Notes: a model not told the origin generated them from the letters alone. Positions 9,169 to 18,982 are shown, numbered from the stretch's first letter. The stretch: DNA of 64,000 nucleotides from Marinifilum sp. D737 (GCF_026672275.1 NZ_JANQCD010000010.1:1-64000); one strand, 5' to 3'. Program-made: numbers and translations.

Positions 9169-9892
9169 CTTTCCCTTTTATTTGATATACCTTCACATTA
9201 TCAACACTCATATGGTTGTTGATGGTTCGTATTCCAAACCAACCCTTTTCATAAGCATCCTCATCCTTAAAATCATATATTATTGCTCCATCGCGGATAA
9301 ACTGTACTCGTCCATCTAAAGCGATTAGTTGAATTCTGTAAGTCTTATTCGCTTCAATTAACACATCAGGAGCAGACAAATCATGTCCGGCAAGAAGAGG
9401 CTTGTTTCCATCTCCTGCATAACGGCGAAATCGAGTCTTTGTATTGTTATGACCTCCCATTCCCACATAGTACAATTGCAAGGTATCGTAATCGTGAAAC
9501 ATGCCTGATGCCTTTCGGGGAGAGTCAAACAAATCCTTCGGGCTTCTAGGATCAGTTGCATTCCAAAAGCAATTCAAATCACTCACCCGATCATTTGGAC
9601 CGCCTTTTCCTATTACTGTTGCATCATATTCAATTAGGACTCCACCCTCGAAATATTGATCCAGCCAAATGGAAGCTCCCTTGCAAACATCAATATCCAT
9701 TTTGCCGTCTTTCACCAAAACTGAGCTACATGAATCTTCCTGAATTTCGCTAATCCAATTGTCCAAACTACCATCGTTAAAGGAATCTTCAAACAGTAAT
9801 TCTGATATTTCATACCAATTTTCTTTTTCAGATTTTGCATTACATGCACATAAAGAAAGCACAAGAAATACCAGTCCAAATAATCGCATCAT
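9161..9892 (-). CDS. DUF6250-like concanavalin-fold lipoprotein
   Basis: 243 residues. The lipoprotein signal (MMRLFGLVFLVLSLCAC) is followed by a single beta-sandwich-like domain. Motifs include LFEDSFNDGSLDNWI near the start, DLNCFWNATDPRSP, YVGMGGHNNTKTRFRRY and WFGIRTINNHMSVDNVKVYQI at the end. It resembles the DUF6250/DUF1961 (YesU-like) group found in polysaccharide loci, whose role is unknown; glycan binding or a minor lyase/hydrolase activity are both possible. It is the first gene of the minus-strand lyase run and overlaps the PL6 start by 8 bp. It may be a distant relative of the DUF1961-like protein at 19 kb, which ends the divergent run. Confidence 0.7.
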   Translation of the reverse strand: MMRLFGLVFLVLSLCACNAKSEKENWYEISELLFEDSFNDGSLDNWISEIQEDSCSSVLVKDGKMDIDVCKGASIWLDQYFEGGVLIEYDATVIGKGGPNDRVSDLNCFWNATDPRSPKDLFDSPRKASGMFHDYDTLQLYYVGMGGHNNTKTRFRRYAGDGNKPLLAGHDLSAPDVLIEANKTYRIQLIALDGRVQFIRDGAIIYDFKDEDAYEKGWFGIRTINNHMSVDNVKVYQIKGKDE

Positions 9893-10599
9893 TTTCTTCT
9901 ATTTTAAATATATTACACCCCACACTTCAAAAGAGGTCAACAAACAACAATTCAGAGCACTTAACTACTCCTGAAAACGATTTCAAGATACCTGAAAGCA
10001 TCACCTCATACAAACCAAGCCTGTCCCAAATATCCATTTCGGCACACCAGCAAAGCAAAAAGCCCTAAAACGCATTGATACACTACACTTTAAAAAACCG
10101 TACAATATCTTCCGTACGATTTTACACACGGTAAAAACACCATTAATAATCGCTCGTTAATGCAGCTCTTCTTTTGATTTTCTGTGTATTACCAACACCA
10201 AACACCAAACCACTTGATTTATATGGAGATAATAGATTTTCCTACCATCCATAATTTTCCGAACAATTGTAACACTCATAACAACAAGGAAATTAAACCA
10301 GTTGCATTTTTTGAAACCCACAACACACCTTCTTTTACCATTTGATCTACTGACACTTACAAAACTTTACCGCGAGAAAAGTGCCAGAATTGAAAAAGTC
10401 CTCCACTCCACAGTACGCAATTCATAATTTTAAATGCATTTCATAGAAAAATCATGCAAGAATAAAGCAGTCTCTCTTTGAGATGCAATGAAAAACAACA
10501 CTGGGAAGTTTACTGCCGATTCAATCTTTCAAAGACAAAATTTGATGATTGAAATAGTCGGAGAATGCCAGGTATCATTAACGAAAAAACAAGAATCAT
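9893..10599. promoter_or_regulatory. Divergent promoter region between the two lyase operons
   Basis: 707 bp without a gene, so both lyase runs must start here. It holds two CCGTAC repeats 14 bp apart (10098-10103 and 10112-10117), followed by a perfect TTTTAC-acacg-GTAAAA inverted repeat (10120-10136). A GTGCCA-containing stretch (AAAAGTGCCA, 10377-10386) occurs again at 18896. A segment at 10024-10053 resembles one at 20043-20073 upstream of the TonB receptor gene. These are candidate operators; the regulator is not identified. Confidence 0.6.
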
Positions 10600-12852
10600 A
10601 TGAACAGAATCCACACCATCTGTATCACATTTTTTGCCTGCCTATTTTTGTCGACAAGTGCCTTGTCACAGGAAAAAGGAAATGCAGATCTTCAAAAAAT
10701 AAGAACAGTACACCAAGGGAAGAAGTTATCGGCAAAGGGAGAATCTCTCAGCACAGAAAAAATACTCTCCTTACTTCAGGACGATGGTAGTTTTTCCGAT
10801 GAAACTCCCCATACGAAACATATTAGAGGACGCATCACACAATTAGCCATTGATTACAAAAAAGCAAAGCAAGCCAACAAAAAAAAGTTGCGAAAGGCCA
10901 TTTACAGTTCCTTGCAATATTGGATCAATCATCGTCCAAAATATAAATTCCCAAGAGTGCCTTTTGAAACGCTAAGAGCGATGGCTGCCATCGAATTGGT
11001 TATCTATAATGACATGATAAAAGAGCGGGAGTCAAACCCAGCCATGGCAAGTACAATAGACACACTTATTCAAAGCATTAGCGAATTTAGTCACTGGTGC
11101 TGGTTTAATGGCAAAAGCCCTAAAGTCTTCGATAAACATGAAGGTCATAACAGAGGTGGCAATGTAGGTTACCGCTTGTGGGGCATGACAGCCATAGCTT
11201 CTTGCTCTGGAAACGAAAGTGAGATGGATTGGGTGCACGAAATTGTAAAAGAACAATTTCCAAGAGTTGTAAATACTCCTACAGATTTCCCTACTGGCTT
11301 TACTACTGATGGATCATGGATTCAACACAATGCCGGAGGCGCACAAAACTACTGGGTTGGATATGGAGTTCACTGGATCAATCATGTTCTTAACTATGCT
11401 GAAGCAACAAAGGGAACACCATGGGCTCTTACAGAAAAAGAATGGAACACCATTGCTGACTACTATCTGGATGGCATACAGTGGTATCATTTTAAAAACC
11501 GTGCAGCCTTGAATTTAGCCGGAAGACACAATGCATTGAAGAAAGCTCCAGCTGACAACGGTGACATGAAGAAAAAGATCACCAAACTGATGGCTGTCTC
11601 TCCATATACATTAGAGAGAGAAGCTGAATTAAAAACACTTCTTCAAAAACAGAGGACTACACACACCGCAACTCTTGATTCTACCAAGTATTTCTGGAAT
11701 ACAGATTTGTTGATACACAGCACACCGAATGCTTACTTCGCAATTAAGATGTTATCAAACCGAACTACAGGATGCGAAACCTCTGAAAGTGAAAGGGCAC
11801 ACGGAAAAAACAACTTTTTTAGTGGTGATGGTTCTACCATGATCTACCGAAATGGAAAAGAATACGACAAAGCACGTATTGGATGGAATTGGCGCGCTTT
11901 ACCAGGTATTACTGCTCTTCAAAAAAATGGAAAATTGCCCTTGAGTCCATGGGGACGTGAAAGTAAAAGTAAAAATCAATTTGCCGGCGGGTTGGCAGCC
12001 AATAAAAAAGGGATTGCTGCCTTTCAATACAATCGTGTAAATAGCTATGCAAACCTGCAAGCCAACAAAGCATATTTTACCTATGACAATGTTCTTCTTG
12101 CCCTGGGAAATAGCATCAGAAAAAACAAAGATGATGATTTCGATGTATGGACAACACTGAATCAAAGTATCAGAAACGGATCGATTCATTACAATATCAA
12201 TGGTAAAAAAGGAAAGATTAAGGAAGGTAAATCTTCAAAACTTAAGTTCAAAGACATACAGAAAACTTCGTGGGTTTATCATGATGGCATTGCTTACCTG
12301 ATTTTCCCAACAAAAAAAGCAAGTTCATTGCTACTATTTGCCGAAAATAGAACTGGCAATTGGGCGGATCTGGATGGCCGCTATTTAAACGCAAACAACA
12401 AGGAAGGTCAATTGGAAGAAACCTCCATTTTTCAGCTTTCCTTGTCACATGGCAAACATCCCGACCAAGCTGACTATTCATATATCGTAATTCCAGGAAT
12501 TGAAATCAATAGGGTAAAAGAAATCTGTAAGGAGAATTTCCCTCTTATCATTCAAAACAATGATGGACAGCAGGCTATTCAAATTGATGCCAACACTTAT
12601 ATGATGGTCTTCCACAAAAAAGGTTCCGTATCTCTTAAAGATGGAATCAGCTTGGAAAGCGATGTACCTGTTGTAGCCATGCTATCGCTGAACAATGAAG
12701 AGGCTGTAATTCAAGTTTCTGATCCTCTTCATCAACAAAAGAGTGGAAAGATAAAAATCAATACAGGGAATAACATCCTTGAATCAAACATTGACTTCCC
12801 ACAAGGAATCAATGTTGGAAAATCAACTGAAATAAAATTAAATCTTAAATAA
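10600..12852 (+). CDS. PL8 chondroitin AC/hyaluronate-type lyase
   Basis: 750 residues with a signal peptide (about 1-24, cleavage near ALSQ), an alpha/alpha barrel (about 50-390) and beta domains. The likely catalytic set is Asn188 (RGGNVGYRLWG), His243 (TDGSWIQHN), Tyr255 (WVGYG) and Arg309 (LAGRHN), matching N175/H225/Y234/R288 of Pedobacter chondroitinase AC. The His-to-Tyr distance is 12 rather than 9 residues, and the Arg is shifted by the same 3, so a three-residue insertion sits inside the active-site loop. It cleaves chondroitin sulfates A/C and/or hyaluronan, probably in the periplasm. It is the first gene of the plus-strand operon; GH88 follows 13 bp later. The substrate is inferred from the family. 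Confidence 0.88.
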   Translation: MNRIHTICITFFACLFLSTSALSQEKGNADLQKIRTVHQGKKLSAKGESLSTEKILSLLQDDGSFSDETPHTKHIRGRITQLAIDYKKAKQANKKKLRKAIYSSLQYWINHRPKYKFPRVPFETLRAMAAIELVIYNDMIKERESNPAMASTIDTLIQSISEFSHWCWFNGKSPKVFDKHEGHNRGGNVGYRLWGMTAIASCSGNESEMDWVHEIVKEQFPRVVNTPTDFPTGFTTDGSWIQHNAGGAQNYWVGYGVHWINHVLNYAEATKGTPWALTEKEWNTIADYYLDGIQWYHFKNRAALNLAGRHNALKKAPADNGDMKKKITKLMAVSPYTLEREAELKTLLQKQRTTHTATLDSTKYFWNTDLLIHSTPNAYFAIKMLSNRTTGCETSESERAHGKNNFFSGDGSTMIYRNGKEYDKARIGWNWRALPGITALQKNGKLPLSPWGRESKSKNQFAGGLAANKKGIAAFQYNRVNSYANLQANKAYFTYDNVLLALGNSIRKNKDDDFDVWTTLNQSIRNGSIHYNINGKKGKIKEGKSSKLKFKDIQKTSWVYHDGIAYLIFPTKKASSLLLFAENRTGNWADLDGRYLNANNKEGQLEETSIFQLSLSHGKHPDQADYSYIVIPGIEINRVKEICKENFPLIIQNNDGQQAIQIDANTYMMVFHKKGSVSLKDGISLESDVPVVAMLSLNNEEAVIQVSDPLHQQKSGKIKINTGNNILESNIDFPQGINVGKSTEIKLNLK

Positions 12853-12865
12853 TAAAGTTCAAAAA

Positions 12866-14089
12866 ATGAAGCAAAATCTTCAATTTACGATTCTTTTGAC
12901 TTGTGTGGCCTTTCTTTGGTCATGCAATAGTCCAAAACATTCTTCTAACAATATTGTAGAGGAAAATGTAGAATTCGCGACTCAGCAAATTGGTCGTGAA
13001 ATAGAAAGCATGAATGCCAAAGGAGAAATCTTGAATCCCAGAACCATTCATAAAGATGGAACCACCAGATACAATACTCCTGAGCTTTGGACCAGCGGAT
13101 TTTTTCCTGGTTCGTTATGGTATTTGTATGAATTAACTGGCGATAGCAAATGGAAAATTGAAGCTGAGAAAGTCACTGAAACATTAGACACCGTTCAGTA
13201 CCTAACATGGCATCACGATGTAGGTTTCATGGTATACTGTAGCTATGGTAATGGTTACAGATTAACAAAGAAACCTGAATATAAGGATGTAATTATTCAA
13301 GCTGCAAAATCATTAAGTACCAGGTACCGTCCAAACGTGGGAGCAATCCAGTCTTGGAATGTTCACCGTGGATGGCAAGCTAAAAGAGGATGGCAATGTC
13401 CGGTGATCATTGACAACATGATGAACCTGGAACTGTTGTTCGAAGCTACAAAACTAAGCGGAGACAATAGCTTTAGAGATATCGCTATTAAGCATGCTGA
13501 AACCACTATGGATCACCATTTCCGTGAAGATTACAGCTCGTATCATGTGATTGATTACGATACCATCACAGGACAAGTACGCAATAAAGTAACTGCACAA
13601 GGTTATGCTGATCATTCTGCCTGGTCACGTGGACAAGCTTGGGCAATTTACGGGTACACACTTTGTTACCGTGAAACCAAAGACCCTAAGTTTTTGAAAC
13701 AAGCAGAAGCTATTGCCAACTACCTTTTCACACACCCAAGAATGCCTAAGGATCTTGTTCCTTACTGGGATTTCGATTGTAAAAATATTCCAAACACCCC
13801 AAGAGATGCTTCAGCTGCAAGTGTAATTGCTTCTGCATTGTATGAATTAAGCACTTACAATCCTGAAAAATCAGCTAAATACAAGAAATTGGCCGATGAA
13901 ATTGTTGTTAACCTTTCTTCTCCTGCTTATCGTGCTAAACTGGGAGAAAATAACAACTTTTTATTGATGCACAGTGTAGGTAGTATCCCTCATGGAGCAG
14001 AGATTGATGTTCCTTTAAACTATGCTGACTATTATTTCCTTGAAGCTCTTTGCAGAAAAAGAGAATTGGAAAAACCAGCAGCCAAATAA
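12866..14089 (+). CDS. GH88 unsaturated glucuronyl hydrolase (lipoprotein, copy 1)
   Basis: 407 residues. It removes the 4-deoxy-4,5-unsaturated hexuronate from lyase-generated disaccharides by vinyl-ether hydration. Lipobox LWSC near residue 20 makes it a lipoprotein; the residues after Cys (NSPKHSSNN) lack an acidic export stretch, so a periplasmic face is inferred. The (alpha/alpha)6 barrel has Asp118 (WHHDVGFM) and Asp183 (IIDNMMNLELL), equivalent to Asp88 and Asp149 of Bacillus UGL. GH88 enzymes are usually about 380-400 residues, so it is full length. It lies between the AC-type and ABC-type PL8 genes, whose products it would process. It is a paralogue of the GH88 at 25.7 kb. Confidence 0.95.
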   Translation: MKQNLQFTILLTCVAFLWSCNSPKHSSNNIVEENVEFATQQIGREIESMNAKGEILNPRTIHKDGTTRYNTPELWTSGFFPGSLWYLYELTGDSKWKIEAEKVTETLDTVQYLTWHHDVGFMVYCSYGNGYRLTKKPEYKDVIIQAAKSLSTRYRPNVGAIQSWNVHRGWQAKRGWQCPVIIDNMMNLELLFEATKLSGDNSFRDIAIKHAETTMDHHFREDYSSYHVIDYDTITGQVRNKVTAQGYADHSAWSRGQAWAIYGYTLCYRETKDPKFLKQAEAIANYLFTHPRMPKDLVPYWDFDCKNIPNTPRDASAASVIASALYELSTYNPEKSAKYKKLADEIVVNLSSPAYRAKLGENNNFLLMHSVGSIPHGAEIDVPLNYADYYFLEALCRKRELEKPAAK

Positions 14090-14095
14090 TTTCAA

Positions 14096-14135
14096 CTTGT
14101 CCCCGTAATTTTTCGGGGACAAGCTTTACTTTTAT
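14096..14135 (+). terminator. Strong hairpin after the first GH88 gene
   Basis: A perfect 10-bp stem, CTTGTCCCCG (14096-14105) and CGGGGACAAG (14114-14123), is followed by a T-rich tail (CTTTACTTTTAT). It begins 7 bp after the GH88 stop. It is probably a partial terminator, with a further promoter possible in the 115 bp before the next gene. Confidence 0.8.
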
Positions 14136-14250
14136 ATTCTTGTAATAGAAAAGTATCAAATATTGATTTTGGTACACTTTATTCCTCAATCATTATCTTG
14201 CATCCGGCAAGTATTCTTTTCTTGCAACAGCAAAAGCCAATACATATACA

Positions 14251-17200
14251 ATGCATACAAAAAAACATACTAAAATATTTCACTGTTTAAGACAGGTCTT
14301 AGTGGTAGCCTGTGTTCTTATCAGTGCCAGGTTATCAGCTCAGGACCTTTTTGTTCCTGAAATTATCACCTTCGAAGGAGAGCGAGTAAACTCCCAATGG
14401 AGTGCTGATTCAAAATCAGAACTACAAGTTAGCGAACGTCATTTTAAACATGGTAAGCAAAGTTTAAAATGGACATGGGAACGCAAAGGTTTTCTGGAAC
14501 TGGATCAAAATATAAACTTTACTCCCTTTAATCCTGAAGCGGTGGATAAGTCAATTCCAACCTTTTGCTTTTGGGTTTATAATGAAACTCCTAAAGATGA
14601 AAGAATCACGGTTCAGTTTGCTACCAATGAAACTGTAAACTGCGAGTTTGAATTCGGATTAAACTACAAAGGATGGAGAGCTGCCTGGGTAGCTTTCGAA
14701 CGCGACATGAAAGGTACTCCAGTAACCAGCATGAACAAGATGAAAATCATTGCTCCTGAAAATACTTCTGGCAGCTTGTATTTCGATCACATCATGTTGT
14801 GCACCCCTGCCGACAGCAGATGGAATACTCCAGATTACCAGGTTCCTTTTGTGAACGCTAAAACTGAAAACCACTGGTTGGTTCTTTACAAGTCGAGCTT
14901 AAACAAGCCAAGCCAAAAACTTGAACCTCTGACTGACAAACAGATCAAAGGGATTCAGATGATCAACAAAAGGTATAGCAAGTCTGTTATCAAAAAAGTA
15001 AAAGTCACTGACAAGTTGATGAAGCAAATCAGAAAAGACTATGCCAAATACAAGATTTCCAGAAGTGAAGATCAAATTACTGGAGAGAACATCTGGTTCT
15101 GTCGCTTCTCGGAAATATACCGTCCATACTCTAAGGATTGGAAAAACTACTTCAACAAGCTTAACAAAGGCTTTAAGAAATATACCAAACTGATGTTTGA
15201 TGTTGCCTGTGCCTACAATCAAACAGACAATGCAGAATACAAAAGCGAGTTGGAGGAATTGTTCTTCAATCTATCTGATCACATTATTGACCAGGGCTGG
15301 GCGGAAGGTAGCGCCAACGGAACCCTTCATCATCTGGGATATAGCATGAGAACCTACTACTCAGCCTATTTCCTAATGCGTGAATCATTAATCAGGACCC
15401 AAAGAGCAGACCAGGCTCAAAAGGCAATGGAATGGTACTCTGGCGTAAAAGAGGTATTTGCTCCCTTCCATGGCAAAGGCATGAGCATTGATGCTTTTAA
15501 CACTTCTGTAATGGGTAGATTGGCAAGTATTCTGATGCTGGAAGATTCTCCTGAGAAAGTACGCTACTTGAAAGCCTATGTAGCTTGGATCGACAACGGA
15601 CTGGCAATTGCTCCTGGTTTGAAAGACAGCTTCAAGGTAGATGGTTCGGTTTTCCACCACGCCAACAATTACCCTGCCTACGCTACCGGAGGATATGATG
15701 GTGCCACAAGAATGGTGTACTATTTTAGCAAAACTCCATTTCATGTTTCTGAAGAAGGACATAGAATCTTAAAGGAATCATTATTAAAGACACGTTTGTT
15801 CTGTAACAAGGAAACCTGGCCAACATCAATGTCGGGACGCCATCCTAATGGGAAAGGAAAACTATCTGCTACTCATTATGAATTAATGGCCTTGTCAGGA
15901 ACTCCTGATGGAAAGAAGAAAATTGACAAGGATATGGCTGCTGCTTACCTAAGATTAATGGATGGTAAGAAAGCAACCAGTAGTGTTAAGAAATTCCAAA
16001 AAGCCGGAATACAGGCAGAAACTGATCCTAATGGCAACTGGACCATGAACTATGCTGCTCTGGGCATTCACCGCAGAGACAACTGGTCGGTTACTGCACA
16101 AGGACACAGCCGTTACCTATGGGCTGCCGAGCACTATATAGGCGCCAATTTCTATGGCCGTTATATGAAACACGGGCAAGTTCAGATCTTAGCCGGAACC
16201 AATAAGCCAAGTGTATTTACTGCCGGGTTTAATGTAAAAGGTTGGGACTGGGGCCGATTTGCCGGAACCACTGCCATTCACTTGCCAATAGAACAATTGC
16301 GTGCCAACATTCTTAATGTTGACCAGGTAACTGGTTATGAGGAAATGCTTATGTCTGATGAAGCATTTGCAGGAGCCATTTCTTTGGAAGGAAAGAATGG
16401 TGCATGGGGAATGAAACTTCATGAGCACGACAAGTACAATGGATCCCACCGTGCTCTAAAATCAGTTTTCTTTTTCGACGAGAAAATCATCTGCCTTGGT
16501 AGTGACATTGAAAACATCAATGCTGATTTTGAAACGGAAACCACCCTATTCCAAAACTATTTGAAGCAAGAGTCTGACGCAGTTCAAATGAATGGCAAAG
16601 AAATTTCTGAATTTCCCTTTGCTTATGCTAGTAAAGGAAAAAAAGCGAACCTATTAACCGACAATGTTGGAAACAGCTTTTACATACCTTCAGCCTATAC
16701 TGTAGAAGTGGGCAAGCAATTACAGCATTCAAAAGATCAGAAGAAGGAAACTCCAAACCAGGGAAACTTTGCAACAGCAGTGATTCGCCACGGCAAAGCT
16801 CCAAAAGGGGAATCATATGAATATGCCATATTGGTTCAAAGAGGACACAAAGAGTTACAGAAATTTGCCAAGCAAATGAAGAAAAAGGCCAAAGCTCCTT
16901 ACACCGTTCTTCAGAAGGACAGCAAAGCACACATTGTTCGTGAAAATGCAAGCAAAACAACTGCCTTTGTTCTGTTCGAAGCAAATGAACAAATCAACAT
17001 CTCAGGAGTGAAAGCTGTTGATGCTCCGGTATTGGTAATGCTGAAAGATAAAAAAGACACCAAAGTACTTAGCCTTTGTGATCCTGATCTGCACCTGTAT
17101 GAAGGTCCTGCAGATGTGGTGATTGAAAATGGTAAAAGAAAGGAAAGAAGTATATACTCTCGCAAGTGGAAAGACAACGAAAGTAAGATTTCGAAAGTGA

Positions 17201-17337
17201 GAATAAGCATTGAAGGAAACTGGTCTGTTCCAAACAACAAATACTGTACATTGATTAGCAACAAAGACAATCAAACGGTATTGGAATTCAGCTGTCAGCA
17301 TGGCTTGACCAGAGAAGTTGAACTACAAAAAAAATAG
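14251..17337 (+). CDS. PL8 chondroitinase ABC-like lyase (periplasmic)
   Basis: 1028 residues with a signal peptide (about 1-31, cleavage near LSAQ), then the same arrangement as the T9SS PL8: N-terminal sandwich (FEFGLNYKGWRAAWVAFERDM), alpha/alpha barrel and beta domains. Catalytic candidates are His470 and Tyr477 (FHHANNYPAY), Arg530 (SGRHP) and Glu627 (WAAEHYIGANFYGRY); spacing is identical to the other copy. It has no fibronectin-like domain and no T9SS domain, so it should stay in the periplasm and act on imported oligosaccharides. The two ABC-like enzymes are clearly diverged, suggesting different sulfation or chain-length preferences rather than a recent duplication. The sulfatase gene starts only 3 bp after its stop. 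Confidence 0.93.
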   Translation: MHTKKHTKIFHCLRQVLVVACVLISARLSAQDLFVPEIITFEGERVNSQWSADSKSELQVSERHFKHGKQSLKWTWERKGFLELDQNINFTPFNPEAVDKSIPTFCFWVYNETPKDERITVQFATNETVNCEFEFGLNYKGWRAAWVAFERDMKGTPVTSMNKMKIIAPENTSGSLYFDHIMLCTPADSRWNTPDYQVPFVNAKTENHWLVLYKSSLNKPSQKLEPLTDKQIKGIQMINKRYSKSVIKKVKVTDKLMKQIRKDYAKYKISRSEDQITGENIWFCRFSEIYRPYSKDWKNYFNKLNKGFKKYTKLMFDVACAYNQTDNAEYKSELEELFFNLSDHIIDQGWAEGSANGTLHHLGYSMRTYYSAYFLMRESLIRTQRADQAQKAMEWYSGVKEVFAPFHGKGMSIDAFNTSVMGRLASILMLEDSPEKVRYLKAYVAWIDNGLAIAPGLKDSFKVDGSVFHHANNYPAYATGGYDGATRMVYYFSKTPFHVSEEGHRILKESLLKTRLFCNKETWPTSMSGRHPNGKGKLSATHYELMALSGTPDGKKKIDKDMAAAYLRLMDGKKATSSVKKFQKAGIQAETDPNGNWTMNYAALGIHRRDNWSVTAQGHSRYLWAAEHYIGANFYGRYMKHGQVQILAGTNKPSVFTAGFNVKGWDWGRFAGTTAIHLPIEQLRANILNVDQVTGYEEMLMSDEAFAGAISLEGKNGAWGMKLHEHDKYNGSHRALKSVFFFDEKIICLGSDIENINADFETETTLFQNYLKQESDAVQMNGKEISEFPFAYASKGKKANLLTDNVGNSFYIPSAYTVEVGKQLQHSKDQKKETPNQGNFATAVIRHGKAPKGESYEYAILVQRGHKELQKFAKQMKKKAKAPYTVLQKDSKAHIVRENASKTTAFVLFEANEQINISGVKAVDAPVLVMLKDKKDTKVLSLCDPDLHLYEGPADVVIENGKRKERSIYSRKWKDNESKISKVRISIEGNWSVPNNKYCTLISNKDNQTVLEFSCQHGLTREVELQKK

Positions 17338-17340
17338 ATC

Positions 17341-18840
17341 ATGGCTAAAGATATATCAAGAAGAAACTTTATACGAAACACCGCTGCAATTACTGCAGGT
17401 ATGACCCTAATTCCACAGGGCTTACTAAGTTCTTGTACCAGAAAAGGGAAAAAACCAAACTTGCTTTTCATCTTCCCGGATCAATACCGAAAACAAGCCA
17501 TGGGATTTATGAAGCAAGATCCTGTGTTAACACCAAATATCGACAAGCTGGCAAATGATGGTGTTGTATTTAGCAATGCTGTTAGCAACCATCCTTTGTG
17601 TAGCCCATACCGTGGTATGATGCTAACCGGAAAGTATCCATTGTCGAATGGAGTATTGTCGAACTGCCACTCGGGAAGAACAGAATTTGGGAACTTCTTA
17701 AAACCAGATGATATTTGCTTCTCAGATGTATTGGCAAACAACGGTTACGATGCTGCCTATGTAGGTAAATGGCACCTTGACGGACCTACTCCAACCCAAA
17801 AAGGAGAACCTAAAGTATGGGATTCCTATTGCAAACCTGGTAAACATCGCCACGGATTTAATTTCTGGTATTCTTATGGTGCAGATGACAACCACTTGAC
17901 TCCTCACTACTGGATCAACGACGCAGGTGAAGATCAAGCTCAATACTTTAAGCAATGGTCTCCTGAGCATGAAGCTGAAGTTGTAGAAAAGTACCTGGAA
18001 AATGCTGGTGATAAATTCAGAAATGATGACAAGCCATTTGCCATGTTCTGGGCCATCAACCCACCTCATCACCCTTTTAACCTGGTACCTGAAAAATACA
18101 AGGACCGTTTCGAAGGCAAAACCGAGAAGGATGTTCTGAACCGTCCGAACGTACAATTTACCGACAACAGAGAAATGGGTAACAAAGGTTTTGGCGATAT
18201 GTTTGTGGAAAAACGAATCGATCAGTCCATTGATTACTTCTCAATGTGTGAAGGAGTAGACCTCCAAATTGGAAAGATTTTGAAAAGCTTGAAAGAACAA
18301 GGTTTAGATGAAAATACCATTGTCATTTTCACCTCTGATCATGGTGAAATGCTGGGTAGTCAGGGTATGATGCACAAGAATGTTTGGTTTAGCGAAGCCT
18401 TTGATATTCCATTCATTATTCGTTGGCCTAAGAAGATTAAACCTGGCACCGATGACTTGTTAATGAGTGTACCTGATGTAATGCCTACCCTACTTGGTTT
18501 AATGGGAATGTCGGATGATATCCCTTCGGAAGTGGAAGGAAAAGACTACTCAGGAATCTTCAGAAATGAGAAAGTGAACCGTCCTGAAGCGGCTTTGTAT
18601 TTCTTTGCCAAACCAGAAGACGATACTGAAAAACGCAGAGGTGTGAAAACCCATACCCATACCTATGTGATCGCATATGATAACAAAGGTGAGAAACATC
18701 ACTTCTTGTATGATGATGTAAACGATCCATATCAAATGAAAAATATTTATGGAGAGAATACGGAACTGGAACAAGATTTAACCGAAAAACTTCGTGAAAT
18801 CTTAATCCGCACAAACGATCCGTTTGTTTCCTATTTGTAA
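17341..18840 (+). CDS. S1-family sulfatase with Tat-type signal
   Basis: 499 residues. It hydrolyses a sulfate ester, probably on chondroitin/dermatan-derived saccharides. The N-terminus has a twin-arginine motif (SRRNFI) and then LLSSC, so it may be a Tat-exported lipoprotein, which fits export in folded form. LCSPYRGMMLTG carries the formylglycine signature CxPxR with Cys87. Metal-binding elements are FIFPDQ near residue 45 and TSDHGEMLGSQG near residue 335. The maturing enzyme (anSME or FGE) is not in the window. It is the only sulfatase here, unusual for a glycosaminoglycan locus, where several positional specificities are normally needed. I cannot assign 4-O, 6-O or 2-O specificity from sequence. 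Confidence 0.93.
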   Translation: MAKDISRRNFIRNTAAITAGMTLIPQGLLSSCTRKGKKPNLLFIFPDQYRKQAMGFMKQDPVLTPNIDKLANDGVVFSNAVSNHPLCSPYRGMMLTGKYPLSNGVLSNCHSGRTEFGNFLKPDDICFSDVLANNGYDAAYVGKWHLDGPTPTQKGEPKVWDSYCKPGKHRHGFNFWYSYGADDNHLTPHYWINDAGEDQAQYFKQWSPEHEAEVVEKYLENAGDKFRNDDKPFAMFWAINPPHHPFNLVPEKYKDRFEGKTEKDVLNRPNVQFTDNREMGNKGFGDMFVEKRIDQSIDYFSMCEGVDLQIGKILKSLKEQGLDENTIVIFTSDHGEMLGSQGMMHKNVWFSEAFDIPFIIRWPKKIKPGTDDLLMSVPDVMPTLLGLMGMSDDIPSEVEGKDYSGIFRNEKVNRPEAALYFFAKPEDDTEKRRGVKTHTHTYVIAYDNKGEKHHFLYDDVNDPYQMKNIYGENTELEQDLTEKLREILIRTNDPFVSYL

Positions 18841-18860
18841 GACTTAGCATATCTTGATTC

Positions 18861-18967
18861 AAAAAAGGGCTGAGTAGTAAATTTGCACTTTGCGTAAAAG
18901 TGCCATCCAATTGTTTCATTGAAATTATCGCTTCATATTTACTGGATGTTTACTACTGGCCCTTTTT
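18861..18967 (+). terminator. Long structured intergenic element after the sulfatase gene
   Basis: AAAAAGGGC and AGTAGTAAA (18862-18881) pair with TTTACTACT and GCCCTTTTT (18949-18967) apart from a small central mismatch. Inside lies a second hairpin built on GCACTT/AAGTGC near 18885-18903. The outer stem ends in a T-run, so it can act as a terminator, although the next gene lies only 16 bp further. Confidence 0.6.
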
Positions 18968-18982
18968 CTAAACTTTAAAGTA

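Noticed and set aside
10488-10790. Open frame of 100 codons overlapping the start of the AC-type PL8 gene
   Set aside because: It overlaps the clear PL8 signal peptide and N-terminus in another frame, and its translation has no family features.
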